From Candidatus Poribacteria bacterium (GTDB lineage Bacteria; Poribacteria; DTPJ01; WJIO01): a DNA stretch of 10,231 nt. Below are positions 5,748 to 10,231 of the stretch, one piece after another. Numbering within the stretch: position 1 is the stretch's first letter; the number at the start of each line of letters is the position of its first letter. Location: the NCBI GenBank assembly GCA_014730235.1, contig WJIO01000274.1:1-10231 (forward strand), given 5' to 3'. Made by a program: the position numbers and the translations under genes. The notes beneath the pieces are model-generated. The model did not search any database. It saw nothing but the letters and a program-made list of their open reading frames with translations, and was not told the origin of the DNA.

Positions 5748-7845
5748 AAACAACATAAAGAAAATACCATTTACATGCACGCTGGACTGTGGTGGAAGGT
5801 GTGAATTGGTAGCCTGGGTTCGGGATGGAAAGGTTATCCGGATCGATTCACCACCCGGAAAACCCGATAATGATCATAAACCCCGGCTTATACCATGCCT
5901 GAGAGGACGCGGTCAAAGACGACTGATGAACTCTCGGGAAAGGCTTTTGAAGCCCATAAAACGTTCAGGAGCAAGGGGATCAAACGATTTTACGGAAATT
6001 GACTGGGATGAAGCCCTGGATGAAGTAGCTGAAAAACTTCGCTATTACAAAGAACAATACGGCTCAGAAGCCGTATTGCACATAACGGGTTATGGCTCAT
6101 TAGGCGGCAGGGGCTTTAGTGGTCTTTCAGCATCCAATAGATTCTTCTCGTTCTGGGGTGGTGTTACGGATACCTGCGGCAACACAAGCTCATGGTGTGC
6201 TGGCATAGCCAGCGATTGGATGCTGGGTGACGTGTGGGGATCAATTTATTGTCCTGACCTTTTGAATTCCCGGCTAATTATACTTTGGGGTATGAATCCG
6301 GCAGAGAACCGTCACGGCGTGAACCTGGCATATTTCATATCCAGGGCCAGAGATAAAGGCGCAAAGGTTATACTCATTGATCCCCGGTATACAGATTCAG
6401 GTATATTGGCAGATCAATGGATACCCATAAAACCGGGTACGGATGTAGCTTTGATTTCAGCTATTGCCAACGTATGGGAAAATGAAGGTCTTACAGATAT
6501 GGATTTCATGAACACCTATACCACCGGTTACAAAGCCTATAGAAAATACGTCCTGGGTCATGACGATGGAGTTCCTAAAACGCCGGAATGGGCAGAGAGA
6601 ATAACTAAAATACCAGCCGAAACTATAATCCAACTGGCCAGAGAATATATTTCCACAAAACCTGCTATCCTGCTTCCCGGTCTTGGGCCTCAACGCACCA
6701 TGTATGGCGAACAGACAGAACGGGCATATATTACCCTGGCCTGTATGAGTGGGAATATGGGTTTGCGAGGCGGTGGATTTGCCCATGATGGTATTGAACC
6801 CAGAGGTAGAGTAGGTCTGGGTAATCTGCCTTATGGGAATTACAGACCGACGCGTCGGATCAGGTCAGAAAACTGGGGTAAATTTCTGCTGGATGGAAGT
6901 CTTGATCCCTCGGTCAGGATGGCTTATGTTGTGGCATCTAACGCCATTAATCGCAGTTCTGATACACTGTCTAATGCTAAAGCCCTGGAGGCTATGGAGT
7001 TTGTGGTGGTTCAGGATCAATACTTTACACCTACCGCGAAATATGCGGATATAGTATTTCCCATCTGCAACGATCTGGAACGGTCTGATCTGGTGAGTGG
7101 TGGGGGGAATGTGTTTTACAATAAAAAGGCGGTTGATCCCTTGGGTGAAACCAAGACGGATTACTGGGTGTTTTCCCGTCTGGCTGAGCAGCTAGGTTTT
7201 GGTTATGAATATACACATAATCGAACTCAAGAGGAATGGGTGGAATTTTTTCTGAACGCTGAAAAACTGGATGATGATAGATTAAAACAAGAAGGAGTAA
7301 TTCGCGGGGAAATTATACCGGAGATGACTTTAGCTGGATTCCTGAAAGACCCTGTATCAAATTCCTTACGAACTAAATCGGGCCTTATTCAGATAACATG
7401 TCCACAAGCTGAGGAAAACGGTCTGCCAGAGATACCTGTCTATATTGAAAATAAGCCCGAATTTCCAGATGATTATCCCCTTCACATGGTTACCCCTCAT
7501 AGCAAACTCAGAGCTAATTCATCAGGTCATGCTAACTTATGGCTTCAGAATATAGAACCCCACAGGATTTGGATTAATCCAGCAGATGCAGAACAGCGAG
7601 GGATTGAGGATAATGAACTTCTGGAGGTATATAATCAATTTGGTAAGATGCTTATACCTGCTAGAATTACCAAACGTATAATGCCCGGTGTTGTTTGTAT
7701 TTACCAGGGTACATGGTTTAACATAGATGAATCGGGTGTTGATGTGGGTGGTTGTGCTAATGTTCTTACAGGTCATCATTCAACACCTACCGGGGGTATG
7801 GCGGTTCATTCTGAATGGGTTCAGGTTCGGAGGATGGCAGAATGA
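5734..7845 (+). CDS. Molybdopterin (bis-MGD) oxidoreductase catalytic subunit, DMSO reductase family, no Tat signal
   Basis: The protein has 703 residues from the ATG at 5734. An N-terminal [4Fe-4S] motif, Cys15-x3-Cys19-x3-Cys23-x31-Cys55, is followed by Arg57 in CLRGRG, then the bis-molybdopterin domains and a C-terminal dinucleotide-binding domain (about 585-700, with HSKLRANSSGH). GGVTDTCGNTSSW (142-154) aligns from memory with the segment that supplies the serine Mo ligand in DmsA, predicting Ser152. That favours the DMSO reductase, transhydroxylase and catechol dehydroxylase branch over formate dehydrogenase. There is no twin-arginine signal, so it should be cytoplasmic. The gene overlaps the rhamnosidase by 14 bp and the ferredoxin gene by ATGA. 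The start has only a weak AGGGG (5713-5717); a TTG at 5728 is an alternative two codons upstream. The substrate is unknown. Confidence 0.9.
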   Translation: MKLHKNNIKKIPFTCTLDCGGRCELVAWVRDGKVIRIDSPPGKPDNDHKPRLIPCLRGRGQRRLMNSRERLLKPIKRSGARGSNDFTEIDWDEALDEVAEKLRYYKEQYGSEAVLHITGYGSLGGRGFSGLSASNRFFSFWGGVTDTCGNTSSWCAGIASDWMLGDVWGSIYCPDLLNSRLIILWGMNPAENRHGVNLAYFISRARDKGAKVILIDPRYTDSGILADQWIPIKPGTDVALISAIANVWENEGLTDMDFMNTYTTGYKAYRKYVLGHDDGVPKTPEWAERITKIPAETIIQLAREYISTKPAILLPGLGPQRTMYGEQTERAYITLACMSGNMGLRGGGFAHDGIEPRGRVGLGNLPYGNYRPTRRIRSENWGKFLLDGSLDPSVRMAYVVASNAINRSSDTLSNAKALEAMEFVVVQDQYFTPTAKYADIVFPICNDLERSDLVSGGGNVFYNKKAVDPLGETKTDYWVFSRLAEQLGFGYEYTHNRTQEEWVEFFLNAEKLDDDRLKQEGVIRGEIIPEMTLAGFLKDPVSNSLRTKSGLIQITCPQAEENGLPEIPVYIENKPEFPDDYPLHMVTPHSKLRANSSGHANLWLQNIEPHRIWINPADAEQRGIEDNELLEVYNQFGKMLIPARITKRIMPGVVCIYQGTWFNIDESGVDVGGCANVLTGHHSTPTGGMAVHSEWVQVRRMAE
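7829..7833 (+). promoter_or_regulatory. Ribosome binding site of the ferredoxin subunit, inside the molybdoenzyme gene
   Basis: GGAGG lies 8 nt before the ATG at 7842, whose last two bases form the TGA of the upstream gene (ATGA). It decides the start in favour of MNKQVFMIDL over the in-frame ATG at 7815. Confidence 0.75.
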
Positions 7846-8369
7846 ATAAACAGGTTTTCATGATTGATTTAGCATCCTGCACAGGTTGTTATACCTGCAT
7901 GGTCGCATGTAAAGACCGGCTTAATCTACAGGATGATATAAACGTCCTGAAAGTAGATGAAGAAGAGTCGGGAAATTATCCGGATATTAAAGTCGTTTAT
8001 CGTCCTCAGCACTGCTTTCACTGTGAAAAACCAGCCTGCACGGAAGCATGTCCTGTTGATGCTATATCTAAAGAATCAGATGGTTTTGTAAAGATTGACG
8101 AGGAAGAATGTATAGGCTGTGGCGAATGTGTAGAAGCATGTCCCTTTGATGCCATATATTTCTCCGATGATGATCTTCCTATTAAGTGTGATGGTTGTGC
8201 AGATGAAGTAGGTTTGGGTTGGAAACCTGTATGTGTCCGTTCATGTCCAATGAGGGCTTTGGATTATTTACCTCTGGAAGAGGTAAATATGCAAAATCGT
8301 ATTCAGGATACAGATTTTGATGATAAAGGTATTGGCCCCAGGATTGTTTACCTGATCAGGAAAGAATAA
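7842..8369 (+). CDS. Four-cluster [4Fe-4S] ferredoxin subunit of the molybdoenzyme (DmsB/NrfC type)
   Basis: This 175-residue protein has sixteen cysteines in four clusters, the pattern of electron-transfer subunits of DMSO-reductase-type enzymes. They are CTGCYTCMVAC (13-23), CFHCEKPACTEAC, CIGCGECVEAC, and CDGC followed eleven residues later by CVRSC. It would carry electrons between the catalytic subunit and a redox partner. It has no signal peptide or membrane segment, matching a cytoplasmic complex, and no NrfD/DmsC-type membrane anchor gene is seen downstream. Its short length and soluble partner recall two-subunit enzymes such as pyrogallol transhydroxylase (family knowledge; homology not tested). 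It is tightly coupled to the catalytic gene by ATGA overlap with a good internal ribosome binding site. It ends in TAA, followed by a 100-bp gap. Confidence 0.93.
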   Translation: MNKQVFMIDLASCTGCYTCMVACKDRLNLQDDINVLKVDEEESGNYPDIKVVYRPQHCFHCEKPACTEACPVDAISKESDGFVKIDEEECIGCGECVEACPFDAIYFSDDDLPIKCDGCADEVGLGWKPVCVRSCPMRALDYLPLEEVNMQNRIQDTDFDDKGIGPRIVYLIRKE

Positions 8370-8403
8370 TAAATTGGATTAGAATTTGTGGAATTTTAAA
8401 AGT

Positions 8404-8447
8404 GGTCTTCCGGGTTAAATTATTACCACATTAAACCCGGAAAAACC
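8404..8447. mobile_element. MITE copy 3, internally deleted (44 bp)
   Basis: GGTCTTCCGGGTT at 8404 matches the left end of the 120-bp MITE, with one base lost after GG. From about 8417, the sequence through TTACCACATTAAACCCGG to AACC at 8447 matches the right ~30 bp. The middle, including the inner hairpin, is gone. The remaining arms TTCCGGGTT / AACCCGGAA make a perfect 9-bp hairpin. No 8-bp flanking duplication was found. It sits between the ferredoxin stop and the Gfo/Idh/MocA ribosome binding site, where it could attenuate read-through. Confidence 0.7.
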
Positions 8448-8469
8448 AGATGTTAAAAAGGAGTAAAAA

Positions 8470-9456
8470 ATGGTTAAATGTGCTTTAATCAGCGGTAAGG
8501 GTATGGGTCTTATGCACGGCAGGAATTTTAATAACCATCCGGATGCAGAAGTAGTCGCTGTATGCGATATGGATCCGGAACTGCTGGCAAATCTAAAGAA
8601 AGAATTTGGCGTTCCAGGATATGCCAGCATTGATGAACTGGTAGCTAACTGCGATGCGGAGCTTATGCTGCTTATAGTAAATGAAACCCGGCGTATTCCC
8701 CCGTTAAGACAATTGCTGGCGGCAGGGAGAAATGTATTTACAGAAAAACCCCTTTGCGGTCTGGAAGGTCAGTATCGGGTAAGGGAAGAGGATTCAGCTA
8801 TCGCCGCTCCTGCTATTAAGGAATGGCGGGAATCGGGTTTAAAATTTGGTATTGACTATAATTACAGGTTCATGACCCATTTCAGAAAGCTTCATGAAGA
8901 TGTAGAATCCGGTCAGCTGGGTGAGATAAAGATGGTCAGGGCCAGGGCACATTTTAACTGCTGGTCCCATGTAATTGATCAGATTCTATGGAGCATGGGC
9001 CTGCCAGAATGGGTCAGGGTAATTGGTGATCCCAGCGAACCCGGTGGATGGCAGAGAATGATCCAGATGAAATGGGCCAACGGCGTTATGGGTTCTCTGG
9101 ATGGTTCCAACGTATGGGGTTTTGATGATCACCCCCTTAGAGTCATGATTGTAGGCGATAAGAGCTACGCAGAAGCCAGAGGCCTGGGTGGATGGTATCG
9201 AAGATGCAAATCCAACGCATGGCAGCAGGAAGTTGAAGAACTCTGGGAAGCCGCAGAGGGAACGTCAGAAATGAGCGAGTCCTTCCCCAGAATGGCTGAC
9301 GGTGTTATAAAGGCAATGCAGGAAGATAAACCTTTCCCGGCTGATGGCGAAGCTGCATGGAACGAAAGTGTATTTGAAGCGGCTGTTCATAAATCCGCCG
9401 TAAACGACGGGAAGAGAGTACTGTTAGCCAGTGTTGAAAAAACAGCTATGGGTTAA
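8470..9456 (+). CDS. Gfo/Idh/MocA family NAD(P)-dependent oxidoreductase
   Basis: This 328-residue protein has an N-terminal Rossmann domain (ALISGKGMGLMHGRNF, with Gly9, Gly11, Gly13 at the nucleotide phosphates, and the acidic VCDMD near 31-35). It carries the family EKP motif at 92-94 and a C-terminal alpha/beta domain. His167 and Asp170, in NCWSHVIDQI, fit the usual catalytic His and partner residue. Family members oxidise, reduce or isomerise sugars, inositols and related polyols with NAD(P); the substrate here is unknown. The length is normal. AAGGAG (8458-8463) lies 6 nt before the ATG. It follows the molybdoenzyme operon after 100 bp containing a shortened MITE, so it may be the fourth operon gene or have its own promoter; none was recognised. 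A sugar-modifying role beside a rhamnosidase is plausible but inferred. Confidence 0.9.
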   Translation: MVKCALISGKGMGLMHGRNFNNHPDAEVVAVCDMDPELLANLKKEFGVPGYASIDELVANCDAELMLLIVNETRRIPPLRQLLAAGRNVFTEKPLCGLEGQYRVREEDSAIAAPAIKEWRESGLKFGIDYNYRFMTHFRKLHEDVESGQLGEIKMVRARAHFNCWSHVIDQILWSMGLPEWVRVIGDPSEPGGWQRMIQMKWANGVMGSLDGSNVWGFDDHPLRVMIVGDKSYAEARGLGGWYRRCKSNAWQQEVEELWEAAEGTSEMSESFPRMADGVIKAMQEDKPFPADGEAAWNESVFEAAVHKSAVNDGKRVLLASVEKTAMG

Positions 9457-9485
9457 TCAAGCATCCTGATGTGTTTTTAAAGTTA

Positions 9486-9621
9486 AATTTTCAGGTTCTT
9501 CCGGGTTTAGTGTGGTAAATATAAGAAACTTCCTTATGCTGTCATTCCTGCGAAAGCAGGAATGACAAGCTGAGAGAATTTTCAATTATAAACCCATTAA
9601 ACCCGGAAGAATCAATTTTCA
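9486..9621. mobile_element. MITE copy 2 (120 bp, 9494-9613) with 8-bp target duplication
   Basis: It begins GGTTCTTCCGGG at 9494 and ends GGAAGAATC at 9613, with perfect flanking direct repeats AATTTTCA (9486-9493 and 9614-9621). It is the same length and orientation as the copy at 1053-1172, with only two differences in the first 47 bp. The inner hairpin GTCATTCCTGC / GCAGGAATGAC (9541-9551, 9556-9566) has loop GAAA, the reverse complement of copy 1's TTTC. The right end is more diverged. It lies 37 bp after the Gfo/Idh/MocA stop and might also serve as a transcription terminator. Confidence 0.9.
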
Positions 9622-9682
9622 TAAAAAAAGGAAATTTAGGTTAATTTTTTGTAAATTTTTGGGAATAAGAAAATAGTATCTC

Positions 9683-9710
9683 TTGTTTTCTATATTGAAG
9701 GAAGTATAAT
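9683..9710 (+). promoter_or_regulatory. Promoter-like site TTGTTT-16-TATAAT
   Basis: TTGTTT (9683-9688) and a perfect TATAAT (9705-9710) are 16 bp apart. The -10 box is flanked by GGAAG (9700-9704) and CTTCC (9712-9716). A transcript would start about at the hairpin at 9712-9739. No good coding frame follows directly; it could serve the IS transposase or a short RNA. Confidence 0.35.
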
Positions 9711-9711
9711 G

Positions 9712-9739
9712 CTTCCAGTTCTACAGGGTGAACTGGAGG
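9712..9739. repeat. 10-bp hairpin (one wobble pair), 8-nt loop
   Basis: CTTCCAGTTC (9712-9721) pairs with GAACTGGAGG (9730-9739); the inner 8 bp are perfect and one outer pair is a T-G wobble. No T-run follows on either strand, so an ordinary intrinsic terminator is unlikely. It may be part of an IS end or of a structured 5' leader starting at the adjacent promoter-like site. Confidence 0.5.
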
Positions 9740-9768
9740 TCCTTAGTAGTTTATCCCCTCCTTTTGAA

Positions 9769-9879
9769 CTACGGGCTTTCTGCAGTTGGTGTAGATTCCT
9801 TCATTGCCCTGTAATAAGACACGAGGCGGGCCTTGGCTTCCATCTCCCATAGCCGCACAACTTTGTCAGGGTTCGTCTC
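9769..9879 (-). pseudogene. Protein-like C-terminal ORF remnant, unrecognised
   Basis: A minus-strand frame of 37 codons bounded by a TAA upstream and a TAG at 9771-9769 reads TNPDKVVRLWEMEAKARLVS followed by YYRAMKESTPTAESP. Its composition (charged amphipathic helix, proline/serine-rich tail) looks like the C-terminal end of a real protein rather than noise. It lacks a good start: the ATG at 9843 would give only 24 residues and has no properly spaced ribosome binding site. It may be what remains of a gene truncated by insertion or deletion. The family was not recognised. Confidence 0.3.
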
Positions 9880-9938
9880 TTATTTTTTATTACCAGCCAT
9901 TATCTTATCTTTCAATATTTTGTTGCATAAAAGAAGAA

Positions 9939-10231
9939 ATTGTTATAAGCTTCTGTATTATTACAGAGATAAACACAGAACGTATAGACGATATACCATT
10001 GCTGTTTAGCTTTCTTTAGAAGATAGATATTCAGGAAACACTGGATGCCTATGCAGATTCCCATGACAACCATAAGGTATTGAGCATAGGTTGGTTGACT
10101 ATTACCTGGCTGGGTTACATAATCTCTGAATTGGACCACCGCATGGTTAAGGCAGAATCCTGGGCAGAGAAGCACATAGAGACATTTGTCAGAATTGCAG
10201 AAACGTATCCTATTGTTCCTGAGGTTTATGA
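9939..10231 (+). pseudogene. N-terminal part of an IS4/IS1634-like transposase with an in-frame TAG
   Basis: One frame reads TERIDDIPLLFSFL (9975-10016), then TAG at 10017-10019. It then continues without shift as KIDIQETLDAYADSH, HKVLSIGWLTITWLGYIISE and LDHRMVKAESWAEKHIET to the window edge. The order ERIDDIPLL, then a helix pair, then WL..I.SE.DHR....E.W matches, from memory, the N-terminus of IS4/IS1634-type DDE transposases. The segments on both sides of the TAG belong together, so this is probably an amber mutation of a Gln or Lys codon. No ATG lies near the expected start; the nearest usable codon is ATT at 9939, and 9939 is only an approximate boundary. The catalytic DDE residues are beyond the window. 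Confidence 0.6.

Larger units (their letters stand above)
9622..9938. other. Gene-poor stretch between MITE copy 2 and the transposase remnant
   Basis: No intact gene was recognised. The stretch holds the promoter-like site at 9683-9710, the hairpin at 9712-9739 and the minus-strand ORF remnant at 9769-9879, each listed separately. The bases from about 9880 to 9938 are AT-rich with nothing recognisable. The left end of the IS that carries the transposase is probably here, but its inverted repeat could not be identified without the other end. Confidence 0.5.

Noticed and set aside
8396-8460. TTAAAAG on both sides of the shortened MITE copy as its target duplication.
   Set aside because: The right-hand match is offset 5-6 bp from the element end and is AT-rich, so it is probably chance.
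1045-9621. The two MITEs as ends of a composite transposon carrying kamA-like, the operon and the oxidoreductase.
   Set aside because: Each copy has its own different 8-bp duplication, so they inserted separately; a composite unit would share one duplication at its outer ends only.
9700-9720. Similarity of GGAAGTATAATGCTTCC to the core of lox-type recombination sites.
   Set aside because: The arms are only 5 bp and the rest does not match; the TATAAT is better explained as a promoter element.
10017-10019. TAG read through as pyrrolysine or another amino acid in the transposase.
   Set aside because: TAG terminates two other genes in the window at sensible protein ends, and transposase decay by point mutation is far more common.
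9804-10019. Plus-strand frame from ATG 9804 as a separate 71-residue protein.
   Set aside because: Only its last ~14-25 residues look like protein, and those continue the transposase frame; the first part is the opposite strand of a better protein-like frame.
1-10231. CRISPR arrays, tRNA or rRNA genes.
   Set aside because: No regularly spaced direct repeats, tRNA-like cloverleaf or rRNA sequence was seen in the non-coding parts.

Overview
This is a bacterial segment. Shine-Dalgarno sequences precede most of the genes, and one near-ideal sigma-70-type promoter (TTGACA, 17 bp, TATAAT) drives the main operon. Base composition is moderate to AT-rich. The gene set suggests an anaerobe that uses plant-derived or other glycosides: a radical-SAM aminomutase of the KamA family, a cytoplasmic alpha-L-rhamnosidase, and a soluble two-subunit molybdopterin oxidoreductase. 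The phylum cannot be fixed from this window. The gene types resemble those of uncultured anaerobic lineages such as Chloroflexota or Poribacteria, but that is only an impression.

Layout. Bases 3-353 (+) are the 3' end of a polytopic membrane protein, probably DUF6785-like. It converges on a short minus-strand gene (432-758) for a protein that resembles only region 2 of a sigma-70 factor. A gap of about 690 bp follows, with several dyads and a 120-bp MITE (1053-1172). Next is kamA-like (1452-2540, -). A 540-bp divergent intergenic region leads to the operon GH78 rhamnosidase (3081-5747), molybdopterin oxidoreductase (5734-7845) and four-cluster ferredoxin subunit (7842-8369). All three are on + and both junctions overlap, so they are probably translationally coupled. 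A Gfo/Idh/MocA oxidoreductase (8470-9456) follows after a gap holding a shortened copy of the MITE. A second full 120-bp MITE (9494-9613) comes next, then a gene-poor stretch with a promoter-like site, a strong hairpin and a protein-like ORF remnant. The window ends inside an IS transposase gene with an in-frame TAG.

How the genes may work together (inference). The rhamnosidase, which has no signal peptide, would release rhamnose from imported rhamnosides inside the cell. The co-translated molybdoenzyme and its Fe-S partner, which lack a Tat signal and a visible membrane anchor, would do redox or dehydroxylation/transhydroxylation chemistry on the aglycone or a related compound. The Gfo/Idh/MocA enzyme could oxidise or isomerise a sugar. 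Coupling a glycosidase to a DMSO-reductase-type enzyme is the most unusual gene arrangement here. The best-supported structural observation is the MITE family: both full copies are exactly 120 bp and each is flanked by its own perfect 8-bp target duplication, which points to the ISL3 family as the mobilising source.
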